Shown: positions 1-6,570 of the stretch, piece by piece
How positions within the stretch are numbered: position 1 is the first letter of the stretch
How the letters are laid out: each line of letters begins with the position of its first letter
Source of the DNA: Marinagarivorans sp. UBA5868
Lineage (GTDB): Bacteria; Pseudomonadota; Gammaproteobacteria; Pseudomonadales; Cellvibrionaceae
Assembly: GCA_002432095.1 (NCBI GenBank)
Contig: DJFQ01000146.1
Coordinates: 4,781-12,321 of the forward strand
Reading direction: 5' to 3'
DNA: 7,541 nucleotides
The notes under the pieces: generated by a model
Databases searched by the model: none
Seen by the model: only the letters and a program-made list of their open reading frames with translations
What the model was told of the DNA's origin: nothing
Program-made: the position numbers and the translations under genes

Positions 1-689
1 ATAAAAAATTAATCGCCAAAGCGGATTTTGATCGCGCCAACGCGGAATTCAACGCGGCCAAAGCACGGCTTGAATCCGCCACGGCAGCCCAGGCGGAAGC
101 CGAGCAGAATCTCGCTTACACCACTTTGATCGCACCCTACTCCGGCATTTTGCTCACGCGCCATGTGCGCGTAGGCGAAAGTGTCGCACCGGGTACACCG
201 TTGCTCACCGGACTTTCCCTGGCACAGTTACGGGTGGCGGTGGATATTTCACAGCAACATATTGGCACTCTGCGCAAACACCGCACCGCGCGGGTGCAAT
301 TGCCTGACGGCGAATGGATAGACGCAAAAGAGCTGCGTATTCCTCCCGCCGCCGACAGTGCCAGCCAGACCTTCAAAGTGCTGGTTGAACTGCCGGAAAT
401 AAATCAGGAGATTTTCCCCGGCACCCTGGTGAAAGTCGGTTTTGTCAGCGGCGAACAGCAGCAGCTCACAGTACCCGAAAGCGCCTTGGTAAAACGCGGT
501 GAATTGACCGCCGTTTATGTGACACCCCCGGAAGGCCGCGTGCTGTTACGTTATGTGCGAACTGGCACGCCCACAGCAGATGGTCAGATTCCTGTGTTAA
601 CAGGATTAAATGACGGTGAATGGATAGCGGCGGATCCCACCGCAGCCATGCAGATTTATAAAAGTGCCCAGAAGGGTGCGGCGCCATGA
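1..689 (+). CDS. RND efflux periplasmic adaptor (membrane fusion protein), 5'-truncated
   Basis: This is the C-terminal 228 residues of an adaptor that links an inner-membrane RND permease to an outer-membrane channel. The gene is cut by the window edge: the frame is open from base 3, so no start codon is assigned. The first ~40 visible residues are Ala/Glu/Lys-rich and helical, as in the second arm of the adaptor's coiled-coil hairpin. Next comes the second half of the lipoyl-like domain (LIAPYSGILLTRHVRVGES, ending near GTPLLTGL). This is followed by a beta-barrel segment (LRVAVDISQQHIGTLR, later FPGTLVKVGFVSGE) and a membrane-proximal segment (LTVPESALVKRGELTAVYV). That order is the standard adaptor order. 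The stop codon overlaps the permease start as ATGA, so the two are almost certainly co-translated. The family call is firm; the drug or metal substrate cannot be read from this fragment. Confidence 0.93.
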   Translation, partial: KKLIAKADFDRANAEFNAAKARLESATAAQAEAEQNLAYTTLIAPYSGILLTRHVRVGESVAPGTPLLTGLSLAQLRVAVDISQQHIGTLRKHRTARVQLPDGEWIDAKELRIPPAADSASQTFKVLVELPEINQEIFPGTLVKVGFVSGEQQQLTVPESALVKRGELTAVYVTPPEGRVLLRYVRTGTPTADGQIPVLTGLNDGEWIAADPTAAMQIYKSAQKGAAP

Positions 690-3600
690 ATCCGTCCAAC
701 CTCGGTATTTCCGGGCGTATCGCCCGCGCATTTCTCACCACGGAAATCACACCGCTGCTGGCGCTCACTGGCTTGCTACTCGGACTCTTCGCAATTTTTA
801 TTACCCCCAGGGAGGAAGAGCCGCAAATCAATGTGACGTTTGCCAATGTATTTATTCCCTACCCGGGCGCTTCCGCAAAAGAAGTGGAATCTCTTGTGAC
901 AACACCGGCAGAGCGCATAGTGGCGGAGCTGGCCGGGGTGGAGAATATTTATTCCATGTCCTCTCCGGGTATGTCCGTCTTGACGGTGCGTTTTGAAGTG
1001 GGTGAACCGCGCACGGATGCAATAGTACGTTTATACAACGCCTTTTATTCAAATCAGGATTGGCTGCCAACCCATTCCGGCGTAGGCATGCCGCTGATTA
1101 AACCTATGGGCATAGACGATGTGCCGGTGGTGGCAGGTACTTTGTGGAGTGAAGATCCAAATATTACCGCCGCCGATCTCACCCGCATTGCCCGCACGCT
1201 CGCCACCGAATTGCAGCGGGTGCCCGGCACTCGTGACATTACTTTAATTGGCGAGCAGCCCCGCGTATTGCAGGTGGCTTTCGACCCCCAGCGGCTGGCG
1301 TCTTTCGGCTTATCGCTGGCCGACTTGCAGCGCGTATTGGGCGGCGCCAACAGCTCAGTCGCAGCGGGAAATTTTCTGCGCGATGGTCAAATGGTTCAGG
1401 TTCAGGCCGGCAGTTTTTTGCAATCCGCAGACGAGGTGTCTCAGCTGGTCGTAGGCGTGCATCAGGGCGCGCCGGTATTTCTGCGGGATATTGCCACAAT
1501 AACCGACGGTGCTGATCAGCCGGCGCGTTACGTCAATTTTGGCACAGGTCCAGCGGCGCAGGCGGATGGATTAAACGTGGAAGGACGGTTTCCAGCGATA
1601 ACCTTAGCCGTTGCAAAAAAGCCGGGTGCCAATGCGGTGGAAGTCGCCGAGGGTGTGATTGCGCGTTTTGAACAGATGCGCGGCGTGGTTTTTCCTGATG
1701 GTGTGCAAGCCACTGTCACGCGCAATTACGGTGCTACGGCGGAAGATAAAGCGCAGACGCTGATTAAAAAATTGATCTTCGCCACGCTTTCGGTGGTGGC
1801 ACTGGTGTTGTTTACTCTGGGTAAACGCGAGGCATTAGTGGTGGGGGCAGCGGTAATCGTCACGCTCGCCATTACATTGTTTGCTTCCTGGGCCTGGGGT
1901 TTTACGCTCAACCGTGTTTCGTTATTTGCGCTGATTTTTTCCATCGGCATTCTGGTGGATGACGCGATTGTGGTGGTGGAAAATATTCATCGCCATCAGC
2001 AGATGGGCGGTAAATCGCTACTAGAGGCTATTCCCGCCGCCGTGGACGAAGTGGGCGGCCCAACTATTCTCGCCACTTTTACCGTGATAGCCGCTTTATT
2101 GCCCATGGCGTTTGTGACGGGTCTTATGGGTCCCTATATGCGCCCTATTCCCATCAACGCCAGCACCGGCATGCTGATCTCCCTCGCCGTGGCTTTTATG
2201 TTTACCCCCTGGTTATATTTAAAATTGTTCAGCAAACAGCAACATTCAACCAGTCACGAAAATTCCCGCCAGGATTTATTTTTACAACGGGTTTTCCGTC
2301 GCGTAATGCTGCCGTTTCTGCGCGCGGAAAAAGGCAACCGCTACCGCTGGTTCTTATTAATCGGACTGCTGGTATTGATCGGCGGCTCCGTGGCACTGGT
2401 GGCGAGCCAGGCGGTGATACTGAAAATGCTGCCCTTCGACAATAAAAGCGAATTGCAGATACTGGTGGATATGCCGGAAGGTACAGCGCTGGAAGACACC
2501 CACAAAGTTTTGCAGGCGCTGGCGGATCATCTGGACACAGTGGCGGAAGTCACTCACTACCAGCTTTATGCCGGCGCCTCTGCGCCAGTGAATTTTAACG
2601 GACTGGTGCGCCAGTATTATTTACGCGCGGAGCCGCATCAGGCAGACATTCAGGTGAATTTGCTCGACAAACACGAGCGCCAACGCAAATCCCACGACAT
2701 AGCGCTGGACCTGCGCCCTACGCTCACCCAAATCGGCGACGCTTTCGGTGCAACTATCAAAATTGTCGAAGTGCCACCCGGCCCGCCGGTTATGGCGCCA
2801 CTGGTAGCAGAAATTTATGGCCCGGATTACACCGGCCAACTGGAAACCGCCGCAAAAATAAAAGCACTGTTTCGAGAAACCGACCATCTGGTGGAAGCCG
2901 ATGATTCGTCGGAAGCACCACAGGAAAAAATCCAGATCAGCGTCGACCGCGCCCGTGCCGCGCTTTTGGGGGTTAATCAAAAAGACATCACCGACACCAT
3001 AACCGCAGCCCTGAGCGGCGCGGATATGGCCTATCTGCACGACGAACAGGCGCAATATCCAGTACCCGTGCGAGTGGTATTGCCGGCGGACCAAAGAGTC
3101 AACATCAACGCCCTCGGCGACCTACGCGTACGCGCCGCCACTGGCAATCTTGTACCTCTGGCGGAAGTCACACACATTCAAAACACCACCCGCGACCAAA
3201 CCATTCACCGCAAGGACTTACAGCCCGTGGTTTATGTTACTGGCGACGTGGCCGGCGGTACCGACAGCCCGCTTTATGGCTTAGCCAGTATCAGCGCGGC
3301 TCTGGCGGAAACGGATGTAAAACAATTTTTTATTAAAGCACCGGAAAATCCCTACCAATGGAGCGTGAAATGGGACGGCGAGTGGCAGGTGACCTACGAG
3401 ACCTTCCGCGATATGGGCGCCGCCTATGCGGTGGGATTAATCCTGATTTATTTATTGGTTGTCGCGCAGTTCCGCTCCTACGGAGTACCGCTGATTATCA
3501 TGGCCCCCATACCCCTGACCATGATCGGCATACTGCCCGGCCACGCCCTGCTCGGCCAACAATTCACCGCGCCGTCGATGATCGGCATGATCGCGCTGGC

Positions 3601-3898
3601 CGGTATTATCGTGCGCAATTCCATTTTGCTGGTGGATTTTATTCAGCAGGAAGTGCGCAGCGGCAAACCCCTGCAGGAAGCCACCCTGAACGCCGCCGCC
3701 GTGCGCGCCAAACCGATTGCGCTCACCGCCATCGCGGCCATGATGGGAGGGTTTTTTATTCTGGATGACCCAATTTTTGGCGGGCTGGCGGTGTCGTTGA
3801 TTTTTGGATTGATGGTGTCAACGCTGCTGACGTTGGTGGTGATTCCGGTGGTTTATTATCACTATCATTGGCGGAGGGAAGTGGCAGCGATCCGCTGA
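686..3898 (+). CDS. RND efflux permease subunit (AcrB/HAE-1-like)
   Basis: This 1070-residue inner-membrane proton antiporter exports substrates from the periplasm or outer leaflet through the adaptor encoded just upstream. It has the duplicated RND architecture: TM1 at ~22-41, a large periplasmic loop, TM2-6 between ~360 and 517, TM7 at ~555-576, a second periplasmic loop, and TM8-12 from ~911 to 1060. The TM4 motif GILVDDAIVVVENIHRH carries the paired aspartates D425 and D426, equivalent to AcrB D407/D408. TM10 reads GIIVRNSILLVDF, with R977 where AcrB has K940. Length is close to AcrB (1049). The TM4 Asp pair favours the hydrophobe/amphiphile branch over the CusA-type metal branch, but the substrate is unknown. 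The ATG overlaps the adaptor stop, and AAGGG at 672-676 lies 9 nt upstream, so this start is well supported. No outer-membrane factor follows, because the next gene is convergent. Confidence 0.95.
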   Translation: MNPSNLGISGRIARAFLTTEITPLLALTGLLLGLFAIFITPREEEPQINVTFANVFIPYPGASAKEVESLVTTPAERIVAELAGVENIYSMSSPGMSVLTVRFEVGEPRTDAIVRLYNAFYSNQDWLPTHSGVGMPLIKPMGIDDVPVVAGTLWSEDPNITAADLTRIARTLATELQRVPGTRDITLIGEQPRVLQVAFDPQRLASFGLSLADLQRVLGGANSSVAAGNFLRDGQMVQVQAGSFLQSADEVSQLVVGVHQGAPVFLRDIATITDGADQPARYVNFGTGPAAQADGLNVEGRFPAITLAVAKKPGANAVEVAEGVIARFEQMRGVVFPDGVQATVTRNYGATAEDKAQTLIKKLIFATLSVVALVLFTLGKREALVVGAAVIVTLAITLFASWAWGFTLNRVSLFALIFSIGILVDDAIVVVENIHRHQQMGGKSLLEAIPAAVDEVGGPTILATFTVIAALLPMAFVTGLMGPYMRPIPINASTGMLISLAVAFMFTPWLYLKLFSKQQHSTSHENSRQDLFLQRVFRRVMLPFLRAEKGNRYRWFLLIGLLVLIGGSVALVASQAVILKMLPFDNKSELQILVDMPEGTALEDTHKVLQALADHLDTVAEVTHYQLYAGASAPVNFNGLVRQYYLRAEPHQADIQVNLLDKHERQRKSHDIALDLRPTLTQIGDAFGATIKIVEVPPGPPVMAPLVAEIYGPDYTGQLETAAKIKALFRETDHLVEADDSSEAPQEKIQISVDRARAALLGVNQKDITDTITAALSGADMAYLHDEQAQYPVPVRVVLPADQRVNINALGDLRVRAATGNLVPLAEVTHIQNTTRDQTIHRKDLQPVVYVTGDVAGGTDSPLYGLASISAALAETDVKQFFIKAPENPYQWSVKWDGEWQVTYETFRDMGAAYAVGLILIYLLVVAQFRSYGVPLIIMAPIPLTMIGILPGHALLGQQFTAPSMIGMIALAGIIVRNSILLVDFIQQEVRSGKPLQEATLNAAAVRAKPIALTAIAAMMGGFFILDDPIFGGLAVSLIFGLMVSTLLTLVVIPVVYYHYHWRREVAAIR

Positions 3899-3908
3899 CC
3901 ACCGGTGT

Positions 3909-3950
3909 CAAAAAATAGATCCATTTTCACAAGCAGCGAAAAATGGGTAT
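3909..3950 (-). terminator. Candidate Rho-independent terminator for the minus-strand run
   Basis: Read on the minus strand past the EEP stop codon, CCATTTT (3940-3946) and AAAATGG (3921-3927) form a 7-bp stem around a 12-nt loop. A flanking GAT/ATC pair can extend the stem across a small bulge. A T-rich run follows directly (TATTTTTT, complement of 3910-3917). The geometry fits an intrinsic terminator in a convergent gap, but the stem is AT-rich and the loop is large, so it would be weak. On the plus strand no T-run follows the hairpin, so it is not a good terminator for the pump genes. Confidence 0.4.
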
Positions 3951-3984
3951 CTTTGTCGACCCGTCGGCATCAATGACACAGGCA

Positions 3985-5064
3985 TTATCCGCCCGGTGTA
4001 TGCACTCCTTTGGATGGCACTTCGTCGATCTTCTCATCGGCGAATTCTCGCTCTTCACTGTCAGCTTCAATGCCTTTTTGCGTTTTGCCTTGTTCTGGCA
4101 CAAACGCTAGCCGAATCAGCATCGGAAAGTGATCCGAACCTATGGAAGATAAACGTTTAATTTCCAACAGAAGAAAATGTCGGCTGTGAAATAAGTGATC
4201 TAACGGCCAACGAATAAAAGGGTATTTAGCGTGAAAGCTGTTAAACATGCCCCGACCGACACGAGGATCGAGCAGACCGCTGATTTTGCGAAACAGCCGT
4301 GTAGTGGTCGACCAGGCAACATCATTCAGATCGCCCGCAACAATCACTGGCATCTGTTTTTCCGCAACACTTTTTGCCACTAACAATAATTCCGCATCGC
4401 GCTCGGTGGATTCGTCATTTTCCGTTGGACTGGGTGGCGTTGGGTGTAAAAAATGCACTTGTACTTTTTGTCCAGAACGTAAATTCACCAATGCGTGCAT
4501 GGAGGGCACATCGTCTTCGACAAGAAACTGGATTTTGGCGTCTTCCAAGATTAATTTGGAATACACATGCATGCCGTAGAGATTATCCAAGGGGCATTGG
4601 AGCGTATAAGGATAGATCTTACGCAGCACGTCCAATTGGCTTTGCCACCAGGCATCCGTCTCCAATGCCACCAGAATATCCGGCTGGTATTGATGCACGA
4701 GTTTTAGAAGTGCGGCCGCATTGCGATTGGGCATTAACACGTTGGATGCGAGAATCGCGATTGCGTTACCTGGCTCGCACTCGGTGGCACGTTTCACTTC
4801 ACGCCGAAAAAGTCGCGTGTATGGAATGATCCACCACGCCTGATAGGCTATGCAAATAACCACCAGCGCCGCACTTATCCACGACCATGTAAGGGAAAAA
4901 TCCAGTAGCGCAAGCTGTGCTAGCAACAATACGATCGCCAGAAAACCCAATTGCAAACGGGGAAAGTCCCAGCCTCTCACCCACCAGGCTTCGTGACGCC
5001 AAAGTGTAATAAAGGTGAGCAGGCAGCAAATCAGCGTGAGGCCAATACAGGTAATCAACAACAT
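3985..5064 (-). CDS. Membrane-anchored endonuclease/exonuclease/phosphatase (EEP) family protein
   Basis: This 359-residue protein has three hydrophobic N-terminal segments (~1-21, 38-57, 60-81) and then a DNase I-like EEP domain (~100-322). The family's metal and catalytic positions are all visible in order: N108 (ILASNVL), E135 (DILVALETD), H207 (VHFLHPTPP), D245/N247 (VIVAGDLND), D289 (RWPLDHLF) and D311/H312 (IGSDHFP). The domain is therefore probably active as a metal-dependent phosphodiesterase or nuclease. EEP enzymes act on DNA, RNA, phospholipids or inositol phosphates, and the substrate cannot be read here. Basic residues follow TM1 and TM3 (RLFRREVKR), which by the positive-inside rule would place the domain in the cytoplasm. 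The tail (~327-359) is charged and probably disordered. The ATG has a GGTGGAG ribosome binding site (5073-5079) 8 nt upstream. It is the last gene of a three-gene run, 31 bp after the NYN gene. Confidence 0.88.
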   Translation of the reverse strand: MLLITCIGLTLICCLLTFITLWRHEAWWVRGWDFPRLQLGFLAIVLLLAQLALLDFSLTWSWISAALVVICIAYQAWWIIPYTRLFRREVKRATECEPGNAIAILASNVLMPNRNAAALLKLVHQYQPDILVALETDAWWQSQLDVLRKIYPYTLQCPLDNLYGMHVYSKLILEDAKIQFLVEDDVPSMHALVNLRSGQKVQVHFLHPTPPSPTENDESTERDAELLLVAKSVAEKQMPVIVAGDLNDVAWSTTTRLFRKISGLLDPRVGRGMFNSFHAKYPFIRWPLDHLFHSRHFLLLEIKRLSSIGSDHFPMLIRLAFVPEQGKTQKGIEADSEEREFADEKIDEVPSKGVHTPGG

Positions 5065-5072
5065 CGCAATTG

Positions 5073-5079
5073 CTCCACC
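5073..5079 (-). promoter_or_regulatory. Ribosome binding site of the EEP gene
   Basis: GGTGGAG on the minus strand lies 8 nt before the ATG at 5064 and supports that start. It falls within the 31-bp gap after the NYN gene. Confidence 0.65.
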
Positions 5080-5095
5080 CTTACCTGAATAGCGT

Positions 5096-5812
5096 TCACG
5101 TTTTAGCCTTCTTTTTATCTCTTACGAAAAGCGCATTGCCCACCTTTTTTGTCTCAAATAAATCAATCGCCTTCAACAGATCACTCAGTTTTTTATAGCC
5201 GTAATTGCGTGAATCAAAAGATGCGTGGTTGGCAATATGCGAGCCAAGGGCGCCAAGATGAGACCAACCTTCTTCATTTTCGGCAGCCTCCATGGCTTGA
5301 CGTAGGAGATTGATCAAGCGGCTGTCGCCTTTCAGATTCACCTTGGTTTCCGCCTGAATTTGCTCGGCAGGTTTTTCATCGACGAATAAAAACCGTGAGC
5401 AGGCGTTGACGAAGGCCTCCGGGGTTTTGCGTTCGCCGAAGCCGATAACGAATTTGCCATCGGCGAGAATGCGGGTGACCAGCGGAGTGAAATCGCAATC
5501 CGAAGACACCAGACAAATAATATCCACCTGTTTGGTATAGATCACATCCATCACATCGATCACCAGCGCAATATCGGTGGCATTCTTACCTTTGGTGAGA
5601 TCGAACTGCTGCATGGGCTGGATAGCAAATTCATGGAGGAGATTGGTCCAGCTTTTCAGGTTTGAGTTGGTCCAGTTGCCATACGCTTTGCGGATGTTCA
5701 CCACGCCGTATTTGGCAAGTTCCACAAGAATAAAATCAATTTTACTCGCCGGCGCATTGTCGGCATCGATAAAGACCGCGATTTTATGTTTGCCGCTGGT
5801 GAATTCATCCAT
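5096..5812 (-). CDS. NYN-domain putative ribonuclease with C-terminal OST-HTH/LOTUS domain
   Basis: This 238-residue soluble protein has an N-terminal NYN (PIN-like) nuclease domain (~9-145). It shows the acidic positions expected for metal binding: D16, D18 and N19 in VFIDADNAPAS, D80 in KNATDIALVIDVMD, and D105/D107 in LVSSDCDFTPLV. The next segment, ADGKFVIGFGERKTPEAFVN, is typical of the LabA/limkain-b1 group. The C-terminal part (~163-232) matches an OST-HTH/LOTUS fold: a helical LINLLRQAMEAAE, then WSHLGALGSHIA, then YGYKKLSDLLKAIDLFE. LOTUS domains are known RNA-binding modules, so a single-protein RNA-binding and RNA-cleaving role is the natural inference. RNA targets are unknown. No signal peptide or membrane segment is seen, so it is cytoplasmic. 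The ATG has a strong GAGGAG 6 nt upstream. It lies 24 bp after the yaiI stop and 31 bp before the EEP gene, consistent with one operon. Confidence 0.92.
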   Translation of the reverse strand: MDEFTSGKHKIAVFIDADNAPASKIDFILVELAKYGVVNIRKAYGNWTNSNLKSWTNLLHEFAIQPMQQFDLTKGKNATDIALVIDVMDVIYTKQVDIICLVSSDCDFTPLVTRILADGKFVIGFGERKTPEAFVNACSRFLFVDEKPAEQIQAETKVNLKGDSRLINLLRQAMEAAENEEGWSHLGALGSHIANHASFDSRNYGYKKLSDLLKAIDLFETKKVGNALFVRDKKKAKT

Positions 5813-5818
5813 TCTTTT

Positions 5819-5824
5819 CTCCTC
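5819..5824 (-). promoter_or_regulatory. Ribosome binding site of the NYN-LOTUS gene
   Basis: GAGGAG on the minus strand lies 6 nt before the ATG at 5812. It sits inside the 24-bp gap after yaiI. This is the strongest ribosome binding site in the minus-strand run and supports the chosen start. Confidence 0.8.
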
Positions 5825-5836
5825 AATCGTTTTTGC

Positions 5837-6289
5837 CTAGCAAGATTTTTGCCTGGCGATATAGGCGTCCAGTTGATTCGCGAATTTCTGGCGGTCAGTC
5901 TGATCGTATGGCGGACTGCCACCGGACTGTATGCCGCTGCTGCGCAAGGTTTCCATAAAGTCGCGCATATTCAGTCGCTGACGAATATTTTCTCTGGTGT
6001 ACAACTCTCCGCGCGGATTTAATGCCACACACTGTTTGGCCACCACCTCCGCCGCAAGAGGAATATCCGCCGTCACCACAAGATCGCCAGCCTGCGCCTT
6101 TTGCACGATTTCGTTATCCGCCACATCAAACCCCGCCATAACCTGCACCATCTTGATAAACGGTGACGGTGGCACACGAATATATTGATTCGCCACTAAC
6201 ACCAGCAGCGTTTCACTGCGCATGGCGGCGCGGAAGAGAATTTCTTTAGCCGCTACCGGGCAGGCATCGGCATCGACCCAGATGGTCAT
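5837..6289 (-). CDS. yaiI: YaiI/YqxD family protein (UPF0178, DUF188)
   Basis: This small cytoplasmic protein is 150 residues from the chosen start, close to E. coli YaiI (about 152). It opens with [20 protein letters not shown] and carries family blocks in order: [59 protein letters not shown] and [20 protein letters not shown]. The family has no established biochemical role that I know of. Its Asp-rich blocks ([21 protein letters not shown]) resemble the metal-binding layout of PIN-like nucleases, and the family is grouped with that fold. The frame extends six codons further to an ATG at 6307, but that start has no ribosome binding site. The ATG at 6289 has GGGGA upstream and gives the family's usual N-terminus, so it is preferred. 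It is the first gene of the minus-strand run. Confidence 0.93.
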   Translation of the reverse strand: MTIWVDADACPVAAKEILFRAAMRSETLLVLVANQYIRVPPSPFIKMVQVMAGFDVADNEIVQKAQAGDLVVTADIPLAAEVVAKQCVALNPRGELYTRENIRQRLNMRDFMETLRSSGIQSGGSPPYDQTDRQKFANQLDAYIARQKSC

Positions 6290-6334
6290 AAGGTTTCCCC
6301 GAAGCATTGGACTTGATTAGCGTACAAGGCGCTC

Positions 6335-6363
6335 ATGGTAGGTAAGCAACTTCAAGGATTCAA
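6335..6363 (-). promoter_or_regulatory. Weak sigma70-type promoter candidate for yaiI run
   Basis: On the minus strand, TTGAAT (6358-6363) and TACCAT (6335-6340) are separated by 17 nt. Each matches four of six consensus positions. Transcription would start near 6328, about 40 nt before the yaiI ATG. The match is modest and could be chance. Confidence 0.28.
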
Positions 6364-6375
6364 TGCTGCCCTGCA

Positions 6376-6395
6376 TAGACGGCCAGGTGCGTCTA
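6376..6395. repeat. Perfect inverted repeat TAGACG-N8-CGTCTA (operator-like)
   Basis: Two 6-bp arms, TAGACG (6376-6381) and CGTCTA (6390-6395), flank an 8-bp spacer. The 20-bp dyad lies between two divergent transcription units. It sits just upstream of the candidate yaiI -35 box, centred near -58 of that promoter, which would suit an activator site. An 8-bp palindrome, TGTATACA (6397-6404), lies immediately beside it. The regulator is unknown. It could also form an RNA hairpin or be chance. Confidence 0.35.
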
Positions 6396-6460
6396 CTGTA
6401 TACAAGCGCCCGATTATCAAACGACTCTGCAGGACAAGCCAACCCGTTTCGAATGCGACC

Positions 6461-6466
6461 TATACT
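6461..6466 (+). promoter_or_regulatory. Candidate -10 box for the lipoprotein gene
   Basis: TATACT matches five of six bases of the sigma70 -10 consensus and would start transcription near 6473, giving a leader of roughly 100 nt before the lipoprotein ATG. No good -35 hexamer lies at the right distance. AGGACA (6431-6436) is too far upstream, so an activator would probably be needed if this is real. Confidence 0.3.
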
Positions 6467-6501
6467 CAGCGTGTTGATCAAGTGTGTTTGGAGGTATCCA
6501 G

Positions 6502-6543
6502 ATGCAGGAGTGTCTCGGATGCACCAATCCCCTAACCAAATGA
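6502..6543 (+). CDS. Possible 13-codon leader/upstream open reading frame
   Basis: An ATG at 6502 opens a short frame encoding MQECLGCTNPLTK and ends at TGA 6541-6543. A full GGAGG (6490-6494) lies 7 nt before the ATG, the best ribosome binding site in the window and better than that of the lipoprotein gene 27 nt downstream. The peptide contains a CxxC pair (C4, C7). It could be a leader peptide that tunes translation of the downstream gene, a free-standing small protein, or a chance frame. Nothing in its sequence matches a family I recognise. Confidence 0.3.
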   Translation: MQECLGCTNPLTK

Positions 6544-6570
6544 GTACCCCACAGCGTTTTTGGAGATGTT

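Noticed and set aside
466..846. 126-codon minus-strand reading frame across the adaptor-permease junction
   Set aside because: It overlaps two confident genes, has no recognisable domain, and its composition fits a shadow frame.
2621..3094. 157-codon minus-strand reading frame inside the permease gene
   Set aside because: It lies wholly within the well-supported permease gene. Its Cys/His/Arg-rich composition is that of an antisense shadow, and it matches no family.
3896..3910. Imperfect palindrome around ACCGGT at the permease stop codon as a plus-strand terminator
   Set aside because: The stem is short and interrupted, and it is followed by an A-run rather than a T-run on the plus strand.
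4374..4829. 151-codon plus-strand reading frame opposite the EEP gene
   Set aside because: The EEP gene on the other strand carries a full set of catalytic motifs; this frame has none.
6395..6410. Possible LexA (SOS) box beginning ACTGTATAC
   Set aside because: Only the left half (CTGTATA) matches; the required ACAG half is absent at the right spacing.
6474..6481. TTGATCAA palindrome near the candidate lipoprotein transcription start, considered as an FNR-type site
   Set aside because: An FNR/CRP-type site needs TTGAT-N4-ATCAA; here the halves abut with no spacer, so it is just an 8-bp palindrome.
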